Of a stretch of 64,000 nucleotides of DNA, positions 13,515 to 22,307 are shown in pieces (within the stretch, counting starts at the first letter, position 1; every line of letters begins with the position of its first letter). The notes under the pieces are model-generated. The model was not told the origin of the DNA, made no database searches, and worked only from the letters and a program-made list of their open reading frames with translations. Source of the stretch: Taeniopygia guttata (lineage: Eukaryota; Chordata; Aves; Passeriformes; Estrildidae); assembly GCF_048771995.1 (NCBI RefSeq), contig NC_133030.1, forward strand, positions 13,346,001 to 13,410,000. Direction: 5' to 3'. Made by a program: the position numbers and the translations under genes.

Positions 13515-14342
13515 TTATGTAATTGTGTTTATTTTATTTCACATATTACCCATGGAGAACAGCTGATACATTCTCTATATCTTTCACCAGTCTGGAATGC
13601 AAGATAAAAAAAGGTATGGAAAAAGAGTTTAACGTCTGACATTCACGATATGAAAAATAGAGGGGATACAATGTTTTAAAATGCCCTTATGCAATATATA
13701 TATATTTATATATATAAACCGTATAAAAATAAAATATATTTTTCCAAAAAAAAAAAAAAAGACATGGCACAGAACAATCTTAAATACCGATGCATATCTC
13801 GTGATCCACACACACCGCACTTATAATTAACAAAAACCACGTACAATTGCACTTTTCCTCTCTGTGACGTTCAAGTATATCGCAGTCCCCGCAGGGACTA
13901 ATGAGTGTCCGATTCCCTGCCGGGTGCACATAACGCAGAGGGTAGAGCAGATGTGGGCGGCATGTCCTTGCCCACGGCTGACGCGCACCCTCCGACCCTC
14001 GGGGGCAGAGGGCGAGGCCGGGGCCCGTCGCCCACCGGCGGGTCCCCCCCTGAGCATCCCCTCCCCGAGGCGGCGGGGCGCGGGAGGGCGGCCAGGGCCG
14101 CCCGGCCCCCGGGAGCAGCGGCGGCGCCTTGGCGTCGCGGGCGGCGGCTGCTCCGCGGTGCCCGGCCCGGGGAGGGGCAGAGTCCGTGTGGGGCGGGGGG
14201 CGCAGCGTCCGCTGCCCTTCTCAGCCCCCCCGAGGGCGCGCCGGGGTCCCGCCCGGGCAGGCGCTCTCCGCGAATCCTGGCGGATCTCAGCCCGTGCCTC
14301 AGTCCATCCGTCGAGGCGGCCTCGGCCGGGTCTTGCGGCGCT
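13515..14342 (-). other. ADM: ADM 3' untranslated region
   Basis: Runs from the ADM stop codon (14343-14345) to the predicted cleavage site about 15 bp past the AATAAA pair. The part next to the stop is very GC-rich and belongs to the ADM CpG-rich block. The distal half is AT-rich, with a T14 tract on the mRNA strand and TA dinucleotide runs (13697-13717). One AUUUA pentamer lies near 13787. AU-rich 3' UTRs are usual in the short-lived ADM message. The cleavage position is inferred. Confidence 0.7.
13528..13538 (-). terminator. ADM: Overlapping AATAAA poly(A) signals of ADM
   Basis: On the minus strand two AATAAA hexamers overlap by one base (13538-13533 and 13533-13528). They are the first canonical signals downstream of the ADM stop that I noticed. 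They give a 3' UTR of about 0.8 kb, similar in size to the mammalian one. Confidence 0.7.
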
Positions 14343-15658
14343 TCAGACTCCCAGGACGGCGGCGAGGGGCTGCGCCCGGCGCGTCCGTGGGCGCCGCCCG
14401 GAGCTGGGGGAGTGCGCTGGGCTGCGGCGCTCGGGCAGGGAGCGTCGCCGGCGGCCGTAGCCCTGGGGGCTGATCTTGTTTGGGGGGGCGGCATCGTTCC
14501 TATCGTTGACGGCCGCCCTGTGGAGCTCGTCGACCAGCCAATGCACCGTGCACGTCCCGAAGCGGCACGCCTTTGTTTGGAAGTGGGGGAATCTGTTAAT
14601 GCTCTGGCGGTAGCGCTTGACGCGGATGTGAGCATCCTCCCGGTTGCTGCAGGAAGAGAGAGAGAGCGCATGAGAAGAGCGCAGTGGGGGCCCGGAGGAG
14701 GGGACCCGGTGGGCGAGGGAAGGGGAGGGCAGGGAGCCCCCAGGCTGGAGACGGGCTCGTCCCGACGGTGCCCAGCAGTCCCGGCTGTGCCCTCCGCGGG
14801 AGCGCGGAGCACAGCCTGCTGCCCATGCGAGGAGAGGCCCCGCCGGTTTAGGGCTGTTGCTTTTTCCTATGCATCCAGGGCTCGAGTTACTATTTATATC
14901 TGACTTTCGCAGCAAAGGCGCTACTATCTCCCGCCAGCTAAAGAGCGCGGGGAAAGGAAGGCGGGAGGCTGCTTTCAGCGCGATGCGCAGCCCGGGCAGG
15001 ACCTGCCTCTGGGGCGGGGAGGATCTACAGCGAGAATAACCCCAAACACCCGGAAACGAGGGGACCCCGAAACTTTCCAGTGTGTCGAGCAAGTGCCCGA
15101 GCCCAGGAAGGGCTGGAATTTACCTGGAAGGCGAGAGTCGGGAATCCTCCTTCACGTCCTGGGTGCGTATGAGAGGCAGCACGTCGGCGGCTGCCCCCAG
15201 CCCTCGGAGCAAGCCCGCAGGCTTCACGTCCCGCTTGGCTCGGCTTAGTGCCCATTTCGTCCATCTGAAAGAGCACAAGGGAAGAGGAGAGCCTGTTATC
15301 GCAAGTCTGCAGGGGCGGTAGCCAAACCAAATAGATTCGAGAGGCGAAAAAATCTTTGCCAGCGCCGAGATTTTTTTCCTTTTTTTTTTTTTTTTTTCCC
15401 TCCCCCCAAACTTTCCTGAAAGGGCACGAGGCCTTTAAGGAGCTGAGAAATTCCTGCAGGGAATCCAGTGCCTCTGATCGCTGCCGGAGCCAGGCGCGGG
15501 GGCTCGGCAGCTCGACGCGCGGCGCGGGGCGCTGGCAGGAGGGCGCGCTCCGATACTCACTTTCTTTTGAACTCTGTCGCTACGTCCACTCTTGCAGCAT
15601 CCACCCCGAAGAAAGTCACAGAGCCGAGATAGAGCAGGGCTACGTGAAGTAGTTTCAT
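14343..15658 (-). CDS. ADM: Adrenomedullin precursor (preproadrenomedullin)
   Basis: Secreted prohormone of the calcitonin/CGRP family. Adrenomedullin is a vasodilator acting on CALCRL-RAMP2/3 receptors. The CDS joins exon 2 (15658-15561), exon 3 (15264-15124) and exon 4 (14646-14343), all with GT/AG borders, giving 180 residues against 185 in human. The start MKLLHVALLYLGS matches the human N-terminus, and -3 is A. Residues 1-21 are the signal peptide, 22-41 PAMP, 42-91 linker ending in KR, 92-143 adrenomedullin, Gly144 amide donor, 145-148 RRRR, 149-180 tail. The ring cysteines are Cys107 and Cys112 (16 and 21 of the mature peptide, as in human), enclosing CRFGTC. The ending KISPQGYG-RRRR is near-identical to human. 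Odd points: Ala42 replaces the PAMP amidation Gly, and the tail is Arg-rich. SBF2 lies divergently upstream, as in human. Identity is very secure. Confidence 0.97.
14457..14612 (-). other. ADM: Mature adrenomedullin peptide segment (52 aa)
   Basis: Residues 92-143 of the precursor, entirely in exon 4, preceded by the KR cleavage site and followed by Gly-Arg-Arg-Arg-Arg. The length of 52 equals the human hormone. It starts YRQS, carries CRFGTCTV with the disulfide ring at 16/21, and ends in SPQGY with Gly as amide donor. The C-terminal Tyr amide needed for receptor binding is therefore predicted to form. The middle (after the ring) has diverged from the human sequence. Confidence 0.95.
15237..15658 (-). 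other. ADM: Signal peptide and PAMP region of proADM
   Basis: Exon 2 and the start of exon 3 encode a 21-residue hydrophobic signal peptide, then PAMP (residues 22-41, beginning ARVDVATEF and ending KWALSR). The 20-residue length equals human. In mammals PAMP is followed by Gly-Lys-Arg, so its C-terminal Arg is amidated. Here the codon at 15239-15237 is GCC, giving Ala-Lys-Arg. The dibasic site is kept and the amide donor is lost. Confidence 0.9.
15369..15397. repeat. T-rich tract in ADM intron 2
   Basis: Two T runs split by CC and followed by a C-rich stretch on the plus strand; it reads as a purine-rich (A/G) tract in the ADM transcript. It lies between exon 2 (ends 15561) and exon 3 (starts 15264). 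Likely slippage-prone simple sequence. Confidence 0.8.
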
Positions 15659-15674
15659 TCTGGCTGGGCTCCTG
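15561..15674 (-). other. ADM: ADM exon 2, with NAGNAG acceptor
   Basis: The exon contains 16 bases of 5' UTR and the first 98 coding bases. The acceptor reads CAGCAG, so splicing could enter at 15674 or 15671, a tandem acceptor that changes only the 5' UTR by 3 bases. The donor AAA|GTGAGT at 15561/15560 is near-consensus. No upstream ATG occurs in exon 1 or in this 5' UTR. Confidence 0.9.
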
Positions 15675-16258
15675 CTGGAAGGAAGAGGGCAGAACTATAA
15701 GCATGCTTGCTAATAAAAGTCAAGTAAGGACTGTCCTTTATTCCTGGTGATTCCAGAGACCTCCTTCCCTCGCAGAGCCCCCAGGCTACCGGGGACTTTG
15801 TGTCTGATATGAACCAGAAGCTAATATTTGCTCAGCAACTTATCACAGAGTAAATAACAGAGCCTCCAAAGTTTACGTTTGTCGAGAGTTTAGTTGCAGA
15901 GGCGGCTGAAAACCAGCAGGATTTTCCAGAACACCCCCAGCGGCTTGCACTAGGATTTAGCAAACCCACAGGATCAGAGAGAGCTGGCTATCGGACGCAT
16001 CGTTTCCAAACTCCAGCAAGTGTTTTGATGCCGGGAAGTTTATTCCCTGATAGCTCCTCTTCCCAATTCACACGCAGAGCCAGCTGGTTCTGGATCTTAT
16101 GTTGTGAACTGCAGCTGATGCCAAGAGCCAGTGCAAGACTCCACAGCATAACTCCAAACTCTTCCAAACAGTCCAAATTTAGCAGAATTTTACTTGCATT
16201 CCACCTCCCCTGAATCTTTTGTTGCTGCCAAGGACGGGGGGAAAAAAATAGTTCTTAC

Positions 16259-16385
16259 CTGACAGTGAGGATAATCCACTGAGACAAATGTTTTCGTAGT
16301 AGCGATCCGAGCTTGCAGGGTTTCCTGAGGAGCGAGAACTCCTCCTTTGTGTGTATGTGTGTGTGTGTGTGAAGTAATCACTGCC
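16259..16385 (-). other. ADM: ADM exon 1 (non-coding, predicted)
   Basis: The 3' border is a strong donor, CAG|GTAAGA (exon ends 16259). The 5' end is placed about 30 bp downstream of the TATA box. Human ADM likewise has a non-coding first exon with the ATG in exon 2. Intron 1 would be 584 bp. A GT/CA microsatellite occupies part of this exon. The start is inferred, not observed. Confidence 0.75.
16348..16371. repeat. (CA)n microsatellite in ADM 5' UTR
   Basis: GT dinucleotides on the plus strand with one interrupting A, so CA on the ADM transcript strand. It lies inside the predicted exon 1, within about 40 bases of the predicted start site. Confidence 0.85.
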
Positions 16386-16407
16386 GAGCTCTGCGCTCCA
16401 CTGCTCG

Positions 16408-16415
16408 CTTTTATA
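16408..16415 (-). promoter_or_regulatory. ADM: TATA box of ADM
   Basis: TATAAAAG on the minus strand, 149 bp upstream of the exon 1 donor. ADM in mammals is a TATA-containing, strongly inducible gene, so both position and type fit. Confidence 0.85.
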
Positions 16416-16619
16416 GAGCAGCGCTGAGAAGTGGGTGGACCTTGGCGTGGCTGGGCGATCTCTCTTTTGGCACCCCCCCACCCCCACATTTCAAGCACTC
16501 CTTAAGCATTCTGACCTGGATTGGGGGCAACACGGAGGGGGGAATAAGAGGATTATTGAAAATTATCTTCAACAACCCCCTTGGTATTTTGTTAATTATA
16601 ACGGCAGCTTTTAGGATTC

Positions 16620-16626
16620 TGAGTCA
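16620..16626. promoter_or_regulatory. AP-1 consensus site upstream of ADM
   Basis: Perfect TGAGTCA about 235 bp upstream of the predicted ADM start site. Function is inferred from the motif only; a 7-mer can occur by chance. Confidence 0.4.
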
Positions 16627-16838
16627 TGGCACCACTTGCAAAATCCGATGAGCCCCTCAGCCTGTTTTACTGGGGACAGACATTTTAACCGCCGAAATAT
16701 ATTTATGCTGTCTGTAGCATAATTTCTCATTCTAGACATCTTAGCTTCAGGTGGGTGAAAGCAGGGGAGTGGAAACCGGATTCAATTCAATCTAAAATCC
16801 ATGAAAATCCATCAAATATCAAAGTTCCAAAAATAAAC

Positions 16839-16848
16839 CCATATTTGG
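16839..16848. promoter_or_regulatory. CArG box (SRF site) upstream of ADM
   Basis: CCATATTTGG is a perfect match to CC(A/T)6GG, about 455 bp upstream of the ADM start site. ADM is made in vascular smooth muscle and heart, where SRF acts, which makes the site plausible. No direct evidence is available. Confidence 0.45.
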
Positions 16849-16851
16849 ACA

Positions 16852-16856
16852 ACGTG
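16852..16856. promoter_or_regulatory. Candidate hypoxia response element core
   Basis: ACGTG, the HIF-binding core RCGTG, only 4 bp beyond the CArG box. ADM is a classical hypoxia-induced gene with upstream HREs in mammals. The short motif makes this tentative. Confidence 0.35.
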
Positions 16857-16975
16857 AATTTATGATGAGTAACTGGAATGACAGCCTTCTTTACATAAGT
16901 AATGAGGTGGCAAATCGGGCATCATTAATATTTATGACTTGGGTGCATTTTTTATCTAACAAAATGAATTTGATT

Positions 16976-16994
16976 TACTTGATCGATTCAAGTA
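16976..16994. repeat. 7-bp inverted repeat upstream of ADM
   Basis: TACTTGA (16976-16982) and TCAAGTA (16988-16994) flank a 5-base centre (TCGAT). It sits in an AT-rich, unique-looking stretch about 600 bp upstream of ADM that could be a conserved non-coding element. It resembles a dimer binding site, but I cannot name the factor. Confidence 0.6.
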
Positions 16995-17167
16995 GATCAC
17001 GATTCAAATGGTTTTGGCAGATGAAGGTTAGAGGCCAGTTCTGTGCTTTGGAACAGAGCAAGTGGCATTGCTTTGGGGCAAACACAGGGTCACTGAAGCG
17101 CCTGGGGTTACGGGCGTTGGGAAGATCCGCCGTGCCTTATGCTATTCCCTATCCGCAAACCTCACGG

Positions 17168-17172
17168 ACGTG
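17168..17172. promoter_or_regulatory. Candidate hypoxia response element core
   Basis: ACGTG within GGACGTGAG, about 785 bp upstream of the predicted ADM start. Mouse Adm is known to carry functional HREs at broadly similar distances upstream. Tentative, motif-based. Confidence 0.35.
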
Positions 17173-17599
17173 AGTGCGGTTACTTCCCGGTCAGAAAGCT
17201 GAACCAGTGCAGGATCGGGGTCTCTTACAGCATTCTCCCGGCTGGCCAGCAGCAAAACCTTAGTCTGACCACCTTGTTGTTGGGTTTTTTACAGTCTTTA
17301 ACGTCTTTGCTCCGTGACGCTTCAGAAATGCAGAGGTCCGGCTTCGCAGGGGGTGCTGGAAGCCGGCAGCGGAGGGACCGTGTCTCCGCTTACTTGTCGC
17401 AGTGCAAATTCGGCGGGACCGAGGGAAAGCCCCCGGAGATCTGCGTCCTGGGGCGCCAGGGTCCCCTGGCCAGCGAGAGACTTTCGGCAGGAAGGAATGA
17501 GCTGGAGAGATGTTCCACTCGCATCTTGCCCCAAGCAAAGTGTTTCAAAAGTCAGGTGAGTGAGTGAGTGTGTGCTCGTGACTGTGCCTTTCTAGATAA

Positions 17600-18140
17600 C
17601 CGCGGTATATAACAACACCCCGGAGAGGTATGTGCAGGGGGATGACGGAAACTTTCCTGTGCACGGCTCACTCGGTCTAAGGCGCTCTCTCCCTCCCTCC
17701 CTCCGCTCCCCAGCAGCGTCCAGACACCTGGAGCTTTCTGTCTCCGGCATCTATCTACCTGTGCTGGACAGGCTGGCCCGGTCGCCGGGGCGGGCGAGCA
17801 TTGCCTGCCGCTGCTCCCCATCCCCGGAGGCATCAGCCGGCCGCGCTTCTGCCCCGAGCCCCCTGCGCGGCTCTCGCGGGGCGAGGCCGGTGCCCCGGCC
17901 CGGAGCCGGCCGCCGGGCAAGCCCGGATCCGCTGTCCGCCGCACCTGCCCGGCCGAGCGCGGGGCGGGACGCGGCGGCGGCCCCGGAGCGCCGGCAGCCC
18001 GCGGGGCTCGCCCCGTCCCTTCCGCCCGCAGCCCCGCGGAGCCGCAGCCCCGCTGCCCGCGCCTCGGACCGGGCTCCGGAGCACCGACGGGCAGAGCGAG
18101 AGGCTTCGTGGGGAAACACAGGCAGGAAGAAATAGGCAAG
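17600..18140. promoter_or_regulatory. Orphan CpG-rich block between ADM and SBF2
   Basis: A dense run of CG dinucleotides and GC boxes, clearest from about 17800 to 18090, separated by AT-rich DNA from the SBF2 island. It lies 1.2-1.8 kb upstream of ADM. Just past its right edge is a good plus-strand donor, CAA|GTAAGT (GT at 18140), and another, CAG|GTGAGT, lies at 17553-17561. It could be an ADM upstream CpG shore, the promoter of a divergent non-coding transcript, or a far SBF2 5' exon. The open frames inside it look like GC-rich accidents. Confidence 0.6.
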
Positions 18141-20080
18141 TAAGTGGTCTAGAACGGGACCGTATCGTGACCAGAGCTGCACGACTGCATCATCCCGGGA
18201 TGGCTGGATTTCAGAGACCTCATGAGGCAGCTCAAGATCGTGCGGGTTCAAGCATTTCCTTGATTAGCAGAAGTTGAAACAGAATCTTACTTTTTTTTTT
18301 TTTTCCCCAAATGAGAAGGCAGGATTTTATGTGATAGGCATTGCTTTGACTCAAATTAAGTCTCCCATTCCAGTAAAAAAAAAAAAAAAAAAAAAAAAAT
18401 CACACGTTTCCTCAAATGCTGGAAAACCCCTCATTAAAATCCTTGGCTTAAACGGAAAGTGTATTTTGTATACTCTAAGCCAAACAATGCAGAAAAAAAT
18501 TCCGAGGTTTATTTAGGATTATTAATAACAGTAGTAACACAACTCTCATGTGCCTTCCATACTATCATCTCAGTGATACAAAATTACTTCAAGTAAATTC
18601 ATGAGGTGGCAAACTCTGACACATAGATGATCAGTTTGTTGCTGATGTGATTTGTGAAAGGGTGCCAGCAGGTAAAGCTTGTTCAAATCTACCACAAAAC
18701 ATCATGTTCTTTGTTCAGATGCTCATTTTGTTCTTTCTATGAACTTGCATTCTCATGCAGTTTGGAAATGAGCAATAGTCACTAAATTGGTACTATGATG
18801 TAACAGTGGCCACTTAAAAAAAATTATTCCACAACTAGTTATTTCCTTAAAAAAAAGACAAACAAACAAACAATTCCACAGAATGTCCCACAGCAATATC
18901 ATTCACAAGCTGTGAGTCTGAGGCAATGCCAAGCAGTTCAGCAAGACCAGCGTGTGATGTGAAGTGCAGGGTCTCCTGGATGCCACCTCATCCGTGGTGG
19001 GAAGCTGGCCTGGAGGAGCAGCCAGCCCCTGTTTACTGCTTATCTTGGGTGTACCATTCAACCTCTTAGTGTTCCCATACAGAAGACTTTAGAACAAGTA
19101 TCTGCTCTGGCAGGGACATGGTGAAGATGAGTTGCTGTTAATAGAGCATTTTATTCAGGCTGAGATTTATTAGAAAAGAAAACATCTAAAATCTGTGGGT
19201 AGCAACGGGGAATCATTGTGAGGCAAATATTCTGTGCTGATTATGGAAGAAAACTGTTGTTTGAAGCCAGTGGAAGTGCCTTTGCATGTTTCACTTTGTT
19301 TAAACAAATTGTTCTGAATTCATATGCCATGAGTATGAATAGACTGGATTGTATTTCAGGCTGCATGAAATCAGCAGAAAGATAATACTAATAGAAGAAT
19401 GGCACCCCCTGAAGGATCTAAAACCTCAGTCAAGCTCCACACAGAAAAACCTTACTGTTAGTGCCTGTACTCAGCCAGTTCTCTCAGTCCCAAGAGCACA
19501 GCAACAAAGGGGTGATTCCATTTTGGTAGTCCCGTTGGAGGTGCTTTGGTGAGCCTTATGTCTGACAGGCTTGACTATACCAAAGCCTACAAAGTCAGTG
19601 GGGGATGTCTATTGGTAGGGGAAAACCTGGTCAGGGTCATGGCTGCCCCCTGTTCTGGCATGGGTTGGGGTGACACTGGATAGAGACTGCAGGCAGAGTG
19701 TGAATTCCCTGTTTCCTGAAGGAGGAGTGAACTGTAGAAGGTATTGTGGATGTTCACACCTTGTTGTTGGCAAGTGCACAATGTGAGTGTGGCAACATTG
19801 TCCCTTGAGTGCTTTCAGGCTCTTGGAGAGGCTGCAGCCTTGCAATTCTTCTCCTGGGTTAAGTACATGAGTAGGGGCTTGTGGAGACCTGTGCCTTGGT
19901 GTCCTCTGTGAGCCCCTGCTTCTCCTGTGAGGAGCCAGGCTACCCTACTGCAAGTGAGGGAATTAAGGTTCGGTGGTCTGGATGAACATTCAGTTTCACT
20001 TTCCATTAGAATTTAGGTGAACAACTGCTCCACTTCTTCGTAAGTCCTATAAGAATGTAAGATTGCTCTATACTTAAGGG
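18141..20080. other. Intergenic DNA between ADM and SBF2
   Basis: No supportable gene. It contains a T14 run, an A25 run and a GC-moderate stretch at 19.4-20.0 kb that I could not assign. A CACGT motif (18403-18407) lies about 2 kb upstream of ADM. Confidence 0.5.
18291..18399. repeat. T14 and A25 homopolymers in opposite senses
   Basis: A T14 run (18291-18304) and an A25 run (18375-18399) lie 70 bp apart. The A25 run could be a retroposon tail, but no retroposon body precedes it. Both runs are expected to be length-variable. Confidence 0.85.
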
Positions 20081-20253
20081 AAGTTGCCCAGAGAAATTGT
20101 GGATGCCACATCCCTCGAAGTGTTTGTGGTGTGGCTGGATGAGTCTGAGCAACCTGGTCTAGTGGAATGTGTCCCTGCCTGTAGCAAGGGGGTGGTTGGA
20201 ACAGGATAACCTTTAACATCCCTCCTGACCCAAACCATTCTGTGATTCTGTGA
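20081..20253 (+). mobile_element. CR1 LINE fragment (3' end)
   Basis: A 5'-truncated CR1 3' UTR. It opens with the conserved GTTGCCCAGAGAAATTGTGG motif, passes a CAACCTGGTCTAGTGGAA block and ends with ATTCTGTGATTCTGTGA, the CR1 terminal repeat. About 170 bp are left. Divergence suggests an old insertion. No coding part remains. Confidence 0.9.
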
Positions 20254-21350
20254 AATAAATAAGCTCAACTGAACTTTCTATTTCGTATTTAAGATGTGCC
20301 ACTTCTTATAAACTTTATAAACCTAGGCTGTCCTGATCTAGATGGCAGAAGGAGCAAGGCTGTAAAGTGAGCACTAGCATTACTGGGAAATCACTAAATA
20401 ACCATTGTTCTCTTGAACCAGCATTTATTAATGTCCTAGGAAAGATGTGATTTTCTCCTGCTAGAGGTGCTGTGTTAAAAGAGCAGTGAGATTTTACTAC
20501 TGAGATTTATTATTGCATATTGAACCTTTTTATGAATGCAGATACAATAACTCTAAGGTTCTATTTCAGCTCCAAATTAGGTAATTTCTTAGTGTCTTTA
20601 AACTTTGTTTAGTTGTACAAAACATTGTCCTTTGCTTTTGTGAACTGTTGTTGTGTCCTGCAACCAAAATGCCTATGCACAACTTAACAAAGATGTTCCA
20701 ACCTAACTTCTACCTAGAAGTGACTGACCCCAGAGTGCATCCCTTTCTCAAAAAGTATGGTCAATCTTTTTAATGTATATATGACATATATTTCTTTACT
20801 CCTAAACAAGGAAATGTATTAGTATTGGATCTTTACACATGTAATTTTCTTCAAAACAGCTAAATCACGAAGCTGATGACTCCGAGGAGATGTCAACCTC
20901 TGCCCTTCGCTAAGAAGGCACAAGCGGGAACACTGCTTGAAGCTTCCTGACCAATTTGCATCTGGCTTATCAGCAAGACACTGCATCACTATGTCCCAGC
21001 TAAGAGGTGTAAGAACGGTGTGTTTGAAGCAGAGATGTCTCTGAGACCACTAATGACTTGTCTGCTGGGTCCCACGTTAGGGTGGATCGTCGGGAGCCAG
21101 TTTGCTGCACTTGCACACTCAGCCCGGCATCCAGGACTGCTCCTCGCTGGAGTTCAACCCATGTCCTCCGCGCTGGCTCTTCTCTCTGTGCTGTCAAACG
21201 GGACCTACGTAGAAGCTTATCAAAGTGGTTTCTGCAGGCTCCGCCAGCGACCCAAGCGCTGTACTGTCCGCTCGTGTAACCTCAGCATCTCCGCGACTGC
21301 TGGCAAAGTCCACAGTGCTTTCGAGGGCCACGGTCCTAAAGGTGCCCGCC
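20254..21350. other. Distal upstream region of SBF2
   Basis: AT-rich up to about 20.9 kb, then increasingly GC-rich towards the SBF2 island. No gene, repeat or RNA recognised. Confidence 0.45.
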
Positions 21351-22149
21351 TTATCTGCACGTTATAAACAGCACCGCGGCAGCTCCCGGCGCGGCCTCGC
21401 TGAGCGCCCCGGCGGCCACCGCCCGTGCCCGGGCCAGCACGTCCGAGGTCTCCCGGGTCACGCCGAGGCACCGCTGGCCAGCGCCCTGCCAGGCCCGGTA
21501 CCCGCCGGGCCGGGCAGCACAGCCCGCTCCAGGCCGGGGGCGCTGCTGTGAGGGGACCCGTGCCGACCCTCGGCACCGCCACAGAGCTGAGCGGGGCCGC
21601 GGCACGGCTCCCCCCGCTGCCCCCGGACAAAGCGTGACCGGGACGCTTTCTGGAAGCGCAATCCCCGATTCCCCAGGCAGGGCTGGCGGGGCCGCGGTTC
21701 TCTCGCCGCCGGCTTCCATTTCCGCGGAGGCTCGGCGAGGGCGATGCCCGGCGCCGGCAGCTCCCCGCGGGAGCGGCGAGGCGCAGCCCCGCTCAAACAC
21801 TTGCGTCTCCCCGCGCACGCAGAGCGCTCCGACCCGCCGCGAGCGTCTTTTGTAAGGGGAACGAGCCCCGCACCCGCTGCCCCCAGGCGGCCGCCGCGCA
21901 GGGGGAGGTTGCCGGGAGACAAAGCCCCACGCGGGCGGGGCGCGGACCTCCCCCGCCGGGCCCTCCCCGCCCGCGGGGGCTGCGCAGGGAGGCCGCGGCG
22001 GCGGCAGCGGCGTCCCGGCACGGCGGTCGGCCCGGGGCAGCGGCACTGCGGGACGGCCGGGCCGGGCCGCCCCAGCCCCCGCCCAGCCCCGGGGTCACGG
22101 CGAGCGGTCCGGGCGGCGCGCAGGCGCACGGCGTGCCCGCGCCTCCAAC

Positions 22150-22203
22150 ATGGCTGAGGTGGTGCCGTTCCTCCTGCGGCGGGCGCGGAGCGGAGGATGC
22201 TGA
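22150..22203 (+). other. Upstream ORF 1 in SBF2 leader (17 codons)
   Basis: An ATG at 22150 with A at -3 and G at +4 (strong Kozak context) opens a 17-codon frame, MAEVVPFLLRRARSGGC, ending at TGA 22201-22203, 63 bp before the SBF2 start. The ATG is also part of a YY1-like motif. It matters only if transcription starts upstream of it. Confidence 0.5.
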
Positions 22204-22307
22204 GCCTGCCCCGAGCCGCCGCCGCAGCCGCTGGGGTGGTGAGGCCGAGGCGCGCCCCGCGCAGCCATGGCCAGGCTGGCCGACTACTTCATCGTGGTGG
22301 GCTATGA
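22197..22307 (+). other. Upstream ORF 2, overlapping the SBF2 start
   Basis: An ATG at 22197 (A at -3, C at +4) starts a 36-codon frame that runs out of frame through the SBF2 start codon and stops at TGA 22305-22307 within exon 1. Ribosomes starting here could not reinitiate at the SBF2 ATG without backtracking. Whether it is in the mRNA depends on the start site. Confidence 0.45.

Noticed and set aside
13905-14903. 332-codon plus-strand open frame across the ADM locus
   Set aside because: It is antisense to ADM exon 4 and intron 3 in very GC-rich DNA where stops are rare. The peptide has no recognisable domain, and ADM on the other strand explains the region.
17632-18135. 167-codon open frame in the orphan CpG block
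   Set aside because: Pro/Arg/Ala/Ser-rich translation typical of CpG islands; overlapping frames of similar length exist on both strands. No family resemblance.
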